Shown: positions 15,569 to 25,196, numbered from the stretch's first letter. The stretch: 64,000 bases of DNA from Flavobacterium sp. AG291 (GCF_003350375.1 NZ_QQAR01000010.1:62001-126000), one strand, 5' to 3'. A program made the numbers and translations. The notes: generated by a model from the letters alone, not told the origin.

Positions 15569-16519
15569 ATGGAAAAAAGACAACTTGGAAACACAGAACT
15601 TTATGTATATCCCATAACATTTGGAGGGAATGTTTTTGGGTGGACAATTGATGAAAAGAAATCTTTTGAGATACTCGATGCCTTTATAGGCGCAGGATTT
15701 AACTTTATTGATACTGCTAATGTTTATTCGCGTTGGGCTGCGGGTAATGAGGGAGGTGAATCGGAAATGATCATTGGTAACTGGATGAAAAAACAAGGCA
15801 ATCGTGAGAAACTCATTATTGCAACCAAAGTAGGTGCCGATATGGGAAGCGGCAAAAGAGATCTTTCAAAAAAATATATACTCAAAGCGGTTGAGGATTC
15901 CCTTAAACGATTACAAACCGACTACATCGACTTATATCAAACACATTGGGACGACGAAACTACACCTATAGAAGAAACACTTGAAGCTTATGCCCAACTG
16001 ATAAAAGAAGGTAAAGTGCGCCACATTGGTGCTTCTAATCTTACTCCCGAAAGACTTAAACAGTCGCTGGATATTGCTGTTGCCAATAATCTTCCGGCTT
16101 ATCAAACCTTTCAGCCTCATTATAACCTGTATGAACGTGAAGTCTTCGAAAATGGTTTAGAGCCTTTATGCCTTGGCAACAACCTTGGTGTGCTTAACTA
16201 TTATTCACTCGCGAGCGGATTTCTTACAGGGAAATACCGTTCTGAAGCCGACCTGAACAAAAGCCAGCGCGGCGGAGGTGTAGCCAAATACCTTGACGAA
16301 CGTGGTTTTAAAATACTTGCTGCCCTGGATGAAGTGGCTGCCGAACTGAACAGTACTCCGGCTACGGTGGCGTTGGCATGGCTTATCAACCGCCCGTCGG
16401 TTACTGCACCCATAGTAAGCGCTACAAGTACCACACAGTTAGACAGTATCATTAAAGCACCGGATTTGGAAATTACTGCAGACCAGTTGCATTTCCTTAC
16501 TTCAGAAAGTGCATGGTAA
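15569..16519 (+). CDS. Aldo/keto reductase
   Basis: A 316-residue TIM-barrel aldo/keto reductase that reduces carbonyls with NADPH. The N-terminal segment RQLGNTELYVYPITFGGNVFGW is typical, and the catalytic tetrad is seen as Asp and Tyr in FIDTANVYSRWAAGNEGG, Lys in IATKVGADMG and His in YQTHWDDETTP. It starts 6 bases after the oxidoreductase stop, so the two are surely cotranscribed. Together with the next dehydrogenase the operon looks devoted to redox steps on sugars or hydroxyacids, but the pathway cannot be named. Confidence 0.93.
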   Translation: MEKRQLGNTELYVYPITFGGNVFGWTIDEKKSFEILDAFIGAGFNFIDTANVYSRWAAGNEGGESEMIIGNWMKKQGNREKLIIATKVGADMGSGKRDLSKKYILKAVEDSLKRLQTDYIDLYQTHWDDETTPIEETLEAYAQLIKEGKVRHIGASNLTPERLKQSLDIAVANNLPAYQTFQPHYNLYEREVFENGLEPLCLGNNLGVLNYYSLASGFLTGKYRSEADLNKSQRGGGVAKYLDERGFKILAALDEVAAELNSTPATVALAWLINRPSVTAPIVSATSTTQLDSIIKAPDLEITADQLHFLTSESAW

Positions 16520-16536
16520 TTAATAGTATAGCTAAA

Positions 16537-17520
16537 ATGAAAGTATTCACAAACAGGGTATTGCCGGAAAAGGTTTTTCAGAAACTGCAGGATGATGGCA
16601 TTATAGTAACCGAATGGCTGGGCCAAAGAGAATTGACGCCGGATGAGTTTATAACCTACGCTCAGGAAGCTGATGGCATAATGCTTATGGCCGGCATGAA
16701 AATAAATGCCGACATACTACAGCAATGCAAAAACCTGAAAGTGATATCGCTGCATTCAGTAGGGTTTGACAATGTAGATATTGAAACTGCTACAAAATTG
16801 GGTATTGCCATAGGGCATACGCCCGATGTGCTTAGCAAAGCCACTGCCGATGCCGCTTTTTTGCTGATGCTTGCCACATCGCGTAAAGCATTTTTTCATC
16901 ATAAAAGAGCCCTTAAAGGCGAATGGAAATCGTATGGAGATACAAGCGAACTGTTAGGGATTGATATTGAAGGTAAAACGCTGGGTATCTTTGGCTTGGG
17001 CAGTATCGGTTATGAGATGGCTAAACGCAGCAAAAATGCTTTCGGGATGGATATCCTTTACCATAATCGAAGCACTAACGAAAAAGCAGAGAAGGAACTT
17101 GGTGCCCGAAAAGTAAGCTTCGAAGAACTGCTGGAGCAAAGCGATGTAATATCCGTTCACGCTAATCTTACACCCGAAACCAAAGAAGTATTTAATGCAT
17201 CGGCCTTTGCCAAAATGAAACCCAATGCCATATTTGTAAATGTAGCGCGTGGCGGAATCCATAATGAAGCCGACCTTAAGGCTGCCCTTGACAATAAAAC
17301 CATTTGGGGAGCGGGGCTGGATGTTACCAATCCTGAACCTATGGCTATAGACAACCCACTGCTGGATATGCTTAATGTTTCGGTATTGCCGCATATAGGC
17401 TCCGCGGTTAAGGAAACCCGCGATGCCATGATGGAGCTGATGGTAGGCAACTTGCTTGCCGGACTTAAAGGAGAACAACTGCCGAAATGTGTGAATCCCG
17501 AAGTGTACAAAAAACAGTAA
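16537..17520 (+). CDS. D-isomer-specific 2-hydroxyacid dehydrogenase (glyoxylate/hydroxypyruvate reductase type)
   Basis: A 327-residue NAD(P)-dependent dehydrogenase. The nucleotide-binding motif is GIFGLGSIGYEMA, and the catalytic residues are the Arg in NVARGG, the Glu in TNPEPM and the His in LPHIGSA, the last being the usual variant of PHxGxx in this family. The sequence most resembles glyoxylate/hydroxypyruvate reductases. The ATG at 16537 (MKVFTNRVLP) is chosen; an earlier ATG at 16513 would overlap the aldo/keto reductase gene. It is the third gene of the operon. The exact 2-oxoacid substrate is inferred from general similarity. Confidence 0.9.
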   Translation: MKVFTNRVLPEKVFQKLQDDGIIVTEWLGQRELTPDEFITYAQEADGIMLMAGMKINADILQQCKNLKVISLHSVGFDNVDIETATKLGIAIGHTPDVLSKATADAAFLLMLATSRKAFFHHKRALKGEWKSYGDTSELLGIDIEGKTLGIFGLGSIGYEMAKRSKNAFGMDILYHNRSTNEKAEKELGARKVSFEELLEQSDVISVHANLTPETKEVFNASAFAKMKPNAIFVNVARGGIHNEADLKAALDNKTIWGAGLDVTNPEPMAIDNPLLDMLNVSVLPHIGSAVKETRDAMMELMVGNLLAGLKGEQLPKCVNPEVYKKQ

Positions 17521-17527
17521 TTACCCT

Positions 17528-17962
17528 ATGAGCACAGAAGAACAAATATCGGCTTATCTGGCCTTCCTGCCTGAAACGCAACATAACGAGATGCAGGAAT
17601 TACATGAGTTTATGCTCAGTATATTACCCGATGCCAAACTATGGTTTCTGGATGGCAGGAACGATGAAGGTAAAGTTGTGACCAACCCAAATATAGGCTA
17701 TGGGGAATATACCATAAACTATAAGGACGGTACAAGCAGACCATTTTACCAGGTAGGCATCAGTGCCAAAGCCACCGGGATTTCCGTTTACATTATGGGG
17801 ATTCCCGATAAAAAACACCTGCCGGATACCTATGGTGAAAAATTGGGAAAAGCAAAAGTAACCGGCTATTGCATTAACTTTAAAAAGCTAAAAGACATTA
17901 ACCTGGATGTGCTTGAAACTGCGGTGAAAGACGGTGTTGGGATTTCGGGAGGAGGAAACTGA
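17528..17962 (+). CDS. DUF1801-like protein
   Basis: A 144-residue cytoplasmic protein resembling the DUF1801/YdhG superfamily: an N-terminal helix (EEQISAYLAFLP), LPDAKLWFLDGRN, a central sheet with YQVGISAKATGISVYIMGI, and GKAKVTGYCINFKKLKDIN near the end. The family has no established reaction. It starts 7 bases after the preceding dehydrogenase and ends the operon; a palindromic repeat, not a T-rich terminator, follows. Confidence 0.7.
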   Translation: MSTEEQISAYLAFLPETQHNEMQELHEFMLSILPDAKLWFLDGRNDEGKVVTNPNIGYGEYTINYKDGTSRPFYQVGISAKATGISVYIMGIPDKKHLPDTYGEKLGKAKVTGYCINFKKLKDINLDVLETAVKDGVGISGGGN

Positions 17963-17973
17963 TAGCTTGATTA

Positions 17974-17996
17974 GGCACGAGCGTGACGCTCGCGCC
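17974..17996. repeat. REP-like palindrome downstream of the DUF1801 gene
   Basis: GGCACGAGCG (17974-17983) and CGCTCGCGCC (17987-17996) pair at nine of ten positions around a three-base loop. There is no T-run, so it is more like a REP element than a terminator. It is unusually GC-rich for its surroundings. Confidence 0.7.
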
Positions 17997-18047
17997 AGCG
18001 GAGGATAATTAGAGCATATCCGAGACATCGATTTAATTTTACACCTA

Positions 18048-18758
18048 TTAATTTAAAACTTTTACGGGTATTACATTAGACTCTAACTCTCCATGGTAAA
18101 TTTTAACATTGTTATCTTTGATAGTTTGCAAAACTTCTCTTGGAAGATTTACTTTTGATTTTGTAGTATCACTTGCAAAGTAAAGTTTTGCGTTATATTT
18201 CTTTCCTGAATCTACAATCCCATATCCAAGTCTAAAATCTCCATCATATGAAATGGTATCTGTTAAATTGATAGAATATTCGAAGTGAATAGTTTCATTA
18301 GGATGAATAAAAAAATTCGTATAACCTCCTTTACCGTATTCATACCTTAATAATTTATCATAGCCCAATCTTTGCGAAGCAACTTTTTTACTTTCTAATG
18401 TTTTATGGTCACATACAACCTGCTCTTTCGAACATCTCGGTGGATACAATAAAATATTATATCGTATTTCTTTACCATTCTCATAAAACATTCTTATTGA
18501 TTTACCTCTATCATAAATGGAAGCATTCTGTTGATTATTTACATGAAAACTTCTACTATCAACTAAATTATTAAAATAATAGATATTATCACTATTGTTA
18601 GTTACAGTAAAATGGATAATGTTTAATGTGTCCTTTTGAGAATTAGTTTCATAGCAAGTCAGAGAATCATTGATGAGTTGTAACTCTAAATCATCTGTAT
18701 TTCCTGAACATGAATACAACATGATTGTAATTAACAGTAAAAAGAAGTTAAGTTTCAT
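18048..18758 (-). CDS. Putative lipoprotein of unknown function
   Basis: A 236-residue protein with a lipoprotein signal: MKLNFFLLLITIMLYSC with the lipobox cysteine at residue 17, followed by a SGNTDD spacer. The mature part is rich in polar strands (HFTVTNNSDNIYYFNNLV, HPNETIHFEYSINL), suggesting a beta-sandwich. The start at 18758 is used because the nine residues upstream are not part of the signal peptide. The gene is AT-rich relative to its neighbours and I do not recognise a family. It diverges from the MFS transporter gene. Confidence 0.75.
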   Translation of the reverse strand: MKLNFFLLLITIMLYSCSGNTDDLELQLINDSLTCYETNSQKDTLNIIHFTVTNNSDNIYYFNNLVDSRSFHVNNQQNASIYDRGKSIRMFYENGKEIRYNILLYPPRCSKEQVVCDHKTLESKKVASQRLGYDKLLRYEYGKGGYTNFFIHPNETIHFEYSINLTDTISYDGDFRLGYGIVDSGKKYNAKLYFASDTTKSKVNLPREVLQTIKDNNVKIYHGELESNVIPVKVLN

Positions 18759-18789
18759 TTTATTGGTTATTAGTTTATCCGTCACAAAA

Positions 18790-18823
18790 CAAATCTAAAC
18801 AAATTTATTCTCCTCTTAACCAA
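18790..18823 (-). promoter_or_regulatory. Probable promoter of the lipoprotein gene
   Basis: On the minus strand TTG (18823-18821) and TAGATTTG (18797-18790) are separated by 23 bases, the upper end of the flavobacterial range. The start codon is 31 bases further downstream. Confidence 0.5.
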
Positions 18824-18852
18824 TTATCAGTCAGGCTGTGTAATTTTGCAGC

Positions 18853-20082
18853 ATGAATGTAGAAGTTAAAAACAGTACCCCACAACCTGATAGCCCAATT
18901 GCTTACCGCAAGGCGTATAAGGATGTAAAAGCGTCATACCTTAACAGGATACGTTGGGCGGTTACACTGTTTTACTTTTCTATGGGGCTTAATTTTGCTA
19001 CCTGGGCGAGCCGCATCCCGGATATAAAGAGAGCCTTAAATCTTAGCGAAGGCGATTTAGGAACCATACTGTTCTGCATACCTGTGGGACAAATGTGTAT
19101 GATGGCCTTCTCCGGCAGGATTGCTGTTAAATATGGCAGTCACCGCACAGCGGTTTTCGGACTTAGCTTTTACATTTCGGCACTTATGTTGCTTGGCCTT
19201 ACACAGGATCAGTGGCAACTGTCACTCGCTTTGTTTTTCTTTGGTATATCCAGTAATCTTACCAATATATCGGTTAATACACAGGGTATTCTTACTGAAG
19301 GTGTTTTCCGCCGTCCTGTAATGTCGTCTTTTCACGGAGCATGGAGCACTGCCGGATTTACCGGAGCTCTGATTGGCATCCTGATGAAAGGCCTTAAGGT
19401 GGAACCTTACCTGCATTTCATCATTGTAGGGGTAATGCTTTGGGGGGTGATCTTTTTTAATTACAGATATCTCATAAAAGCCAAACGAATGGCTGCACCC
19501 AAAGAGAAAAAGAAACGTTTCAGTAAGCCTGATACGGTTTTGTTATGGCTTGGGGCTATGTCTTTCTGCTGTATGCTGAGCGAGGGTATTATGTTCGACT
19601 GGAGCGGGGTATATTTTACCGATGTCATTAAAGTCGACGGGCCTCTTGGCGTATTGGGTTATGCCTCATTCATGGCCATGATGGCAACGGGCCGTTTTAT
19701 GGGCGATATTGTAGTGCGTAAAATTGGCCGTAAAAAAATGCTTATCATCAGCGGCTGCTTTATATCCATAGGGTTGTATACTGCCGTACTGCTGCCTTAT
19801 ATTGTACCTGCAACGCTGGCCTTTATGATGGTTGGCCTTGGGGTGAGTACGGTAGTGCCAAGTGTGTACAGCATTGCAGGCCGCAGGCCGGGTATGGAAC
19901 CGAGTATTGCCCTGCAAACCGTGTCGAGCGTGAGTTTTCTTGGGTTTATGCTGGGGCCTCCGGTAATAGGTCACGTGGCACATGCCACCAGCCTGCGTAT
20001 ATCTTTTGCCATCATTGGAGCATTCGGGTTTCTAATTGCTTTTTTGGTCTATAAAGTAAAGGCTATTACTGCCGAGGGCTAA
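18853..20082 (+). CDS. MFS transporter (YbjJ-like)
   Basis: A 409-residue major facilitator with about twelve transmembrane helices. The loop FATWASRIPDIKRALNLSEGDLG after helix 1 is characteristic of the YbjJ-like subgroup, and a basic cytoplasmic loop (KAKRMAAPKEKKKRFSK) separates the two halves. Substrates of this subgroup are mostly unknown; fucose or other sugar permeases and drug exporters are relatives. The first 30 residues are a hydrophilic cytoplasmic extension. A TAATTTTG box at 18841-18848 sits only 4 bases before the ATG, so either the transcript is leaderless or the box is not used. Confidence 0.88.
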   Translation: MNVEVKNSTPQPDSPIAYRKAYKDVKASYLNRIRWAVTLFYFSMGLNFATWASRIPDIKRALNLSEGDLGTILFCIPVGQMCMMAFSGRIAVKYGSHRTAVFGLSFYISALMLLGLTQDQWQLSLALFFFGISSNLTNISVNTQGILTEGVFRRPVMSSFHGAWSTAGFTGALIGILMKGLKVEPYLHFIIVGVMLWGVIFFNYRYLIKAKRMAAPKEKKKRFSKPDTVLLWLGAMSFCCMLSEGIMFDWSGVYFTDVIKVDGPLGVLGYASFMAMMATGRFMGDIVVRKIGRKKMLIISGCFISIGLYTAVLLPYIVPATLAFMMVGLGVSTVVPSVYSIAGRRPGMEPSIALQTVSSVSFLGFMLGPPVIGHVAHATSLRISFAIIGAFGFLIAFLVYKVKAITAEG

Positions 20083-20162
20083 TCCTAAAGTTTCCTTAAA
20101 GCCCTGTTTTTCCTAATTCTTTCCTATTTGTGCCAATAGTTTTGGCAGCAAAGGATTGAATT

Positions 20163-20993
20163 ATGAAGAACGCCATTGCCATTATACTACTGATTTTTGT
20201 TTTCTTTTCTGCGAATGCACAACAAGCTAAAGATAGTGCTGTTCCGCCCCCCACGAAACCACTAAAACTGCACCACGCCGAACCTTTGTATATTGACCTT
20301 ATCCGTGATTTGGGTGCGCGAAAGGGAGAAAAAGAGATAAATGTGGGTTTTGGGATGGCCGATGAGAAGAATTATACTTCTTACACCGGTTTTGCCGAAT
20401 ATGAGTTTGCTGTTGCCGACAGGCTTGGATTGGAAGTTGAGGTTCCGTTTGAGATATGCCAGGGTCAGCAACGCGATGACAGCGGTAGTTTTGATATGCC
20501 CGAAAACCGGTTGGAAGGACTGAAGGTTGCAACCCAATATACATTTTGGGTTTCAGAAAAATACCAAACATCAATGGCGGTAGGCTACATCCAGGAATTT
20601 GAGCTTTCCTGCTTTTCTGACCTGAGCCATAAAGGCAAATTGTTTGAAGGTACATTGTACAATCCTATTTTTATTGCTGCCAAAAGACTGACACCGCATA
20701 TCCATACGCTCTTATATACGGGTCCCCTTATCGAACAGAAATTCGAAACCCATGAATGGAATACTTCTGCAGAAGTAAATGCTAATCTGCACTATGTTTT
20801 TACCAATGGTAACTTTGTAGGGTTAGAAACCAATATGGAATTTTCAGAAGAAAAACCATCAATAGTATTCAGGCCACAGGCTAAGGTGCAGTTCTCTGAC
20901 AGGGTTAGTCTAGGACTTGCTCTTGGAGTCCCTGCAACTGAGCGAAGCAAGCACGGGCTTAGCGCCATGACAAGACTGATATGGATGCCTTAA
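20163..20993 (+). CDS. Secreted beta-strand-rich protein, probable outer-membrane barrel
   Basis: A 276-residue protein with a signal peptide (1-19, ending ANAQQ). The segment HAEPLYIDLIRDLGARKGEK begins the mature conserved region and is followed by alternating amphipathic strands (EINVGFGMADE, YTGFAEYEFAVADRLGLEVEVPFE, QTSMAVGYIQEF) and ends ...MTRLIWMP, like an outer-membrane barrel. Proteins with this start occur widely in Bacteroidetes and Proteobacteria and are sometimes mislabelled as purine enzymes; nothing here supports an enzyme. Its stop overlaps the stop of the convergent aminopeptidase gene by four bases. Confidence 0.75.
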   Translation: MKNAIAIILLIFVFFSANAQQAKDSAVPPPTKPLKLHHAEPLYIDLIRDLGARKGEKEINVGFGMADEKNYTSYTGFAEYEFAVADRLGLEVEVPFEICQGQQRDDSGSFDMPENRLEGLKVATQYTFWVSEKYQTSMAVGYIQEFELSCFSDLSHKGKLFEGTLYNPIFIAAKRLTPHIHTLLYTGPLIEQKFETHEWNTSAEVNANLHYVFTNGNFVGLETNMEFSEEKPSIVFRPQAKVQFSDRVSLGLALGVPATERSKHGLSAMTRLIWMP

Positions 20994-22891
20994 TTCTTTA
21001 AAAATTTCAGATCTGCACTACCTCTGTTAGTATGCAATGTCATAAAATAAACGCCCGTTGCAAAACCTGAAATATCCCAGGATGACGCACCGTTGGTTTC
21101 CAGTACTCTTTGTCCTAAAGTGTTGTAGATAATGGCCTCTTTTGCGATAACGCCATCAGCTAAAGCTGCGGTAAGCAGTGTGTTTGCAGGGCTGGGATAC
21201 AGGTAAGGCGTAAAGTAATCGCCTATTACTGTAATCGTACTATTCTTGCTGATGATATCACTTTTTGGGTCAAAAATTGCCTGGGTAGCTGTGAAAGGAA
21301 CATCAATAATAAAATCCTGATTGTTGGCAGTGTTTTCGAGTACATAATCCTGAACTTCTCCTTCCGGCCCTAAAAGTCTTATAGGGACTCCCATCTCAAA
21401 AAAGGAAACGGATTCATGCGATTGTTGCTGACCGATAGTAACCCGGGCTTTTCCACTTTCAATATTGTCAACGGTTATAGTATAAACCGGATATCCCTGA
21501 TTGTATATCCAGTCGTTAAAGAACTCGGTCAGGTCAAGTCCTGAAGCGGCTTCAAGCTGTGTCTGCAACTGGGGTGTTTTGGCGTAGGCATAAGCCAGAT
21601 CGGGATCGGCTAAATAGGCTTTTAAGGCCTGAAAGAAAACAGGGTCACTCAGTTTTACACGCAGCATATTCAGTACCATTGCGCCTTTGTTATAAGTAAG
21701 TCTGCTGCTAAAGATTCTGTTAGAATCTATTGTATCATTATCGGTAAGGTAAACATTTCCATCCGGAAGAGAAGTAATATTGGCAACGTTGCTTAGCTTC
21801 CAGTTTCTAAAGGCTTCGTTGCCATCAAGATGTTCTATCACCATACCCGAAAGGTATGTGGCAAATCCTTCGTTAAGCCAGATGTCTTTCCATGAGCCGC
21901 AGGTAATCTTGTCGCCAAACCACTGGTGTGCCAGTTCGTGGGCAATAAGGTTGCGCCCAAAGCTTCCCATAAAGGATACTGTGGTGTGTTCCATACCTCC
22001 GCCAAAACCACACTGGGCATGGCCGTACTTTTCATTGTGAAAAGGATAGGTTTCAAATGTCTGCTCGTAAAAATCCATTATTGGGATTGTAACAGCAAGG
22101 TTTTGCTCGTTTTGCGTCTGAGATTCCGGGTACAGGTAATTTACGATAGGGAATTGGTTAGGTGCAGTTCCAGCCTGCTGGGTAAAAATACCATAATTGC
22201 TTATGGCTATAGCTACAAGATAGGCCGGAATAGGGTATTGATGCCTGAAATGGGTGGTTTTGGTAATAGTGCCATTTCCGGCTTCGGGAATTTCCACGCC
22301 ATTAGACACGGCAACATATTCTGCGGGGGCTGTTATATATACATCAAGGCTGTCTATTTTGTCAATAAGATCCTGTTTGCAGGGCCACCAGTCTTTGGCA
22401 CCATAGGGTTCGGATAATGTCCATAATACAGGCGCTCCGGAATGTGTCCCTATTACAAATGCTTCGTTTTCGGTAGGAGGTGCTCCCGAATAGGTTATTT
22501 CGACCCTTGTCTGATTGCCTGCAGCCAATGTTGCAGGGAGTGTTATAACCAGTTCGTCATTTTCATTTTGGGCAAAAGCCAGATTGTTGCCATTTTGCTG
22601 AACCTGAGAAACAATAAGTTCAAAAGCCAGGTCGAATACTACCTCGGTCATGTCTTCTTTAGCTATGAAATCGGTAGTTACGGTGCCGCTGATGAAATGC
22701 ACGGTTGGGTCGGCAGCCAGATCGAGCTTATGGTATACCACATCATAATTTCCGGTATGGGCATTGGCTGAAAATGTCATCAGGTTGTGCCCCGATTTCC
22801 TTTCGGCTTCAGCAATATCCTCTGTACTTTGCGCAAATACAGAAGCAAAGCCTAAAAGGCTGAGAAGTATGGGGGTAAAAATTCGGCTCAT
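20990..22891 (-). CDS. Secreted M1-family aminopeptidase with T9SS sorting domain
   Basis: A 633-residue zinc metallopeptidase. A signal peptide (MSRIFTPILLSLLGFASVFAQ) is followed by the M1 beta-domain, the substrate motif GGMEH (298-302, a variant of GAMEN), the zinc site HELAHQWFGD (318-327) with the third ligand in WLNEGFATYL, and a C-terminal T9SS type A domain from about 560 (YLYPSPANTLL ... GQRVLETNG ... GVYFMTL). It should be exported through T9SS and act on extracellular peptides. The start at 22891 is preferred over 22936 because a TACATTTG box (22913-22906, minus strand) lies between them and the shorter form begins with a clean signal peptide. Confidence 0.92.
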   Translation of the reverse strand: MSRIFTPILLSLLGFASVFAQSTEDIAEAERKSGHNLMTFSANAHTGNYDVVYHKLDLAADPTVHFISGTVTTDFIAKEDMTEVVFDLAFELIVSQVQQNGNNLAFAQNENDELVITLPATLAAGNQTRVEITYSGAPPTENEAFVIGTHSGAPVLWTLSEPYGAKDWWPCKQDLIDKIDSLDVYITAPAEYVAVSNGVEIPEAGNGTITKTTHFRHQYPIPAYLVAIAISNYGIFTQQAGTAPNQFPIVNYLYPESQTQNEQNLAVTIPIMDFYEQTFETYPFHNEKYGHAQCGFGGGMEHTTVSFMGSFGRNLIAHELAHQWFGDKITCGSWKDIWLNEGFATYLSGMVIEHLDGNEAFRNWKLSNVANITSLPDGNVYLTDNDTIDSNRIFSSRLTYNKGAMVLNMLRVKLSDPVFFQALKAYLADPDLAYAYAKTPQLQTQLEAASGLDLTEFFNDWIYNQGYPVYTITVDNIESGKARVTIGQQQSHESVSFFEMGVPIRLLGPEGEVQDYVLENTANNQDFIIDVPFTATQAIFDPKSDIISKNSTITVIGDYFTPYLYPSPANTLLTAALADGVIAKEAIIYNTLGQRVLETNGASSWDISGFATGVYFMTLHTNRGSADLKFLKN

Positions 22892-23072
22892 GGCAAAGTT
22901 TTTTTCAAATGTAATGAGAAAACTGTTTTGAGGCATGGGTTAAAGGTTGAAATATGCAGGATTTAAGCCAAAATTTGAAATATAAATTACTATTTTCGCC
23001 TCAATTAAAAAGTTTAATGGGTTGCTTAAAACAATTCATTAAATTTGCTCCACTTTATTAAAAAACAGTATC

Positions 23073-24344
23073 ATGTTACAGACAGTATTTATTAGGGAAA
23101 ACAGAGAAAAAGTGATACAGGCGCTTGGCAAAAGAAATTTTGATGCCACAGCACTTGTTGACGAAGTGATTGCACTTGACGAGAAAAGAAGGCACACTCA
23201 GGTGGAACTTGACACCATTTTATCTGAATCCAACAAACTGTCCAAAGACATTGGTGAACTGATGAAAGCAGGTGAAAAGGCTAAAGCTACCCTGCTTAAA
23301 GAAAAGACCACACAATACAAAGATAAAAGTAAAGAACTAAGCGAAACGCTTGCTACAGTTAGCGAAGAGCTTACTCAGGCACTTTACAAACTGCCAAACA
23401 CTCCTGCCGATATCGTTCCGGAAGGAAAAACCCCTGAAGAAAATCTTGAGGTATACCGTCAGGGTGATATCCCAACGTTGTTTGAAGGTGCTTTGCCACA
23501 CTGGGAACTGGCAAAAAAATATGACATCATTGACTTTGAGTTGGGTGTAAAAATTACAGGAGCAGGTTTTCCGGTTTATAAAGGGAAAGGAGCAAGGCTT
23601 CAGCGTGCGCTTATCACCTATTTCTTAGATAAAAATACCGATGCAGGTTATAAAGAATACCAGGTGCCACACCTTGTAAATGAGGCTTCAGGTTATGGAA
23701 CAGGACAGCTTCCTGATAAAGAAGGACAGATGTATCACGTAGGCCTAGATGACCTGTACCTTATCCCAACAGCTGAGGTGCCGGTAACCAACCTTTTCCG
23801 TGATGTTATTATTGAGGAGAAAGACCTTCCTGTATTATGTACAGGTTACACACCATGTTTCCGTAGGGAGGCAGGTTCGTATGGTGCACACGTGAGAGGT
23901 CTTAACCGACTGCACCAGTTTGACAAAGTAGAGATCGTTCGCGTTGAGAAACCGGAGAACTCTTATGCTGCCCTTGACGGAATGGTAGATCACGTAAAAA
24001 CAATACTTGACGAACTTGGCCTTCCATACAGGGTACTTCGCCTTTGTGGTGGCGATATGGGCTTTGCTTCGGCGCTTACATACGATTTTGAGGTGTTCTC
24101 TACAGCTCAGGACCGTTGGTTAGAGATCAGTTCGGTGTCTAACTTCGAAACGTTCCAGTCGAACAGGCTTAAGCTTCGTTTCCGTGACAAAGAAGGTAAA
24201 AACCAACTGGCACACACGCTTAACGGAAGCTCACTGGCATTACCAAGGGTACTTGCAGGAATCCTTGAAAACTACCAGACGCCTGAAGGTATCGTAATAC
24301 CGGAGGTATTAAGAAAGTATACGGGATTTGATATTATTGACTAG
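23073..24344 (+). CDS. serS: Seryl-tRNA synthetase
   Basis: A 423-residue class II aminoacyl-tRNA synthetase that charges tRNA-Ser. The N-terminal coiled-coil arm is clear (residues about 30-105, rich in Lys and Glu). Motif 2 is TGYTPCFRREAGSYG, followed by RGLNRLHQFDKVEIV, and motif 3 is LNGSSLALPRVLAGILE. The length is typical. It is a single gene; TAAATTTG at 23040-23047 may be the -7 box. A strong hairpin terminator follows. Confidence 0.98.
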   Translation: MLQTVFIRENREKVIQALGKRNFDATALVDEVIALDEKRRHTQVELDTILSESNKLSKDIGELMKAGEKAKATLLKEKTTQYKDKSKELSETLATVSEELTQALYKLPNTPADIVPEGKTPEENLEVYRQGDIPTLFEGALPHWELAKKYDIIDFELGVKITGAGFPVYKGKGARLQRALITYFLDKNTDAGYKEYQVPHLVNEASGYGTGQLPDKEGQMYHVGLDDLYLIPTAEVPVTNLFRDVIIEEKDLPVLCTGYTPCFRREAGSYGAHVRGLNRLHQFDKVEIVRVEKPENSYAALDGMVDHVKTILDELGLPYRVLRLCGGDMGFASALTYDFEVFSTAQDRWLEISSVSNFETFQSNRLKLRFRDKEGKNQLAHTLNGSSLALPRVLAGILENYQTPEGIVIPEVLRKYTGFDIID

Positions 24345-24421
24345 TTACTTTTAGTTGCTGAGTTGCAAAGTGACAAAGTTTTGCGGTCTCAAGTAATAAA
24401 TTAATATATTTGTTTATACCG

Positions 24422-24459
24422 AACGCGGGTAATGCTAAAAAGGTGTTATCCGCGTTTTG
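24422..24459 (+). terminator. Terminator after serS
   Basis: AACGCGGGTAA (24422-24432) pairs with TTATCCGCGTT (24446-24456) with one wobble, and TTGT follows. Confidence 0.8.
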
Positions 24460-24479
24460 TATTTAAAAGGTTTCCATTA

Positions 24480-25196
24480 ATGAAAAAGCTGTTTAGCATT
24501 CTCTTATTATTGAGTTCTTCTTTGCTGTTTTCCCAGCAGGAAGTGCAAATAACCGATTATGGTAAAGATATGCTTGCTTTTGTACCGGATGGATGGAAGA
24601 TTATTACCAGTACAGCAGGTGACCTTAACAAGGATAAGGCTGACGATATTGCAATAGTTATCGAGGATACCAATAAAGAGAATTTTATTGAGAATGAATT
24701 TCTGGGTGCGCCCATATTAAATATTAATCCAAGGTATTTGCTGATTCTTTTTAAAGAAGAAAAAGGATACCGGCTTGCAGGGCTTAACAGGGACTTTATC
24801 CCTTCGCAAAATGATGCTGAGTCGTCCTGTCTTGAAGACCCGTTTATGGAATCGGGTGGGATGGAAATAAAAAACGGAGTGCTTTCAGTCAGCTTTCACT
24901 ACTGGTTAAGTTGTGGTAGTTATGGAGTTACAAACGAATGTTTTAAGCTGCGATGGCAGGATGGTAAGTTTGTGCTTATAGGATATGATCATTCTGAATT
25001 CAGCAGAAGTTCCGGAGAGGAGAGCCTGACAAGCATTAACTTCCTGACCAAGAAAAAATCGGAAACAAACGGTGGAAATATGTTTGCTGACGGGGAAAAC
25101 AACCCCAAAACAGTTTGGAAAAAGATTAAAATCGATAAATTTATCACGCTGCAGGATCTTGACAAATCCGGGCAGATTGATTTTTTTAATTTATGA
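24480..25196 (+). CDS. Secreted protein of unknown function upstream of the TPR gene
   Basis: A 239-residue exported protein with a signal peptide (MKKLFSILLLLSSSLLFSQQ). The mature part begins VQITDYGKDMLAFVPDGWKI and contains DLNKDKADDIAIVIED, an FG-GAP/EF-like acidic loop also seen in Bacteroidetes integrin-like domains, and a second similar loop at the end, TLQDLDKSGQIDFFNL. These suggest calcium binding, which is inference. The ATG at 24480 is chosen over an upstream one at 24432, which lies in the serS terminator. Its stop overlaps the start of the TPR gene by ATGA, so the two are coupled. Confidence 0.8.
   Translation: MKKLFSILLLLSSSLLFSQQEVQITDYGKDMLAFVPDGWKIITSTAGDLNKDKADDIAIVIEDTNKENFIENEFLGAPILNINPRYLLILFKEEKGYRLAGLNRDFIPSQNDAESSCLEDPFMESGGMEIKNGVLSVSFHYWLSCGSYGVTNECFKLRWQDGKFVLIGYDHSEFSRSSGEESLTSINFLTKKKSETNGGNMFADGENNPKTVWKKIKIDKFITLQDLDKSGQIDFFNL

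Noticed and set aside
18841..18848. TAATTTTG as promoter of the MFS gene
   Set aside because: It lies only 4 bases before the ATG, so a transcript starting from it would be leaderless or begin inside the gene.
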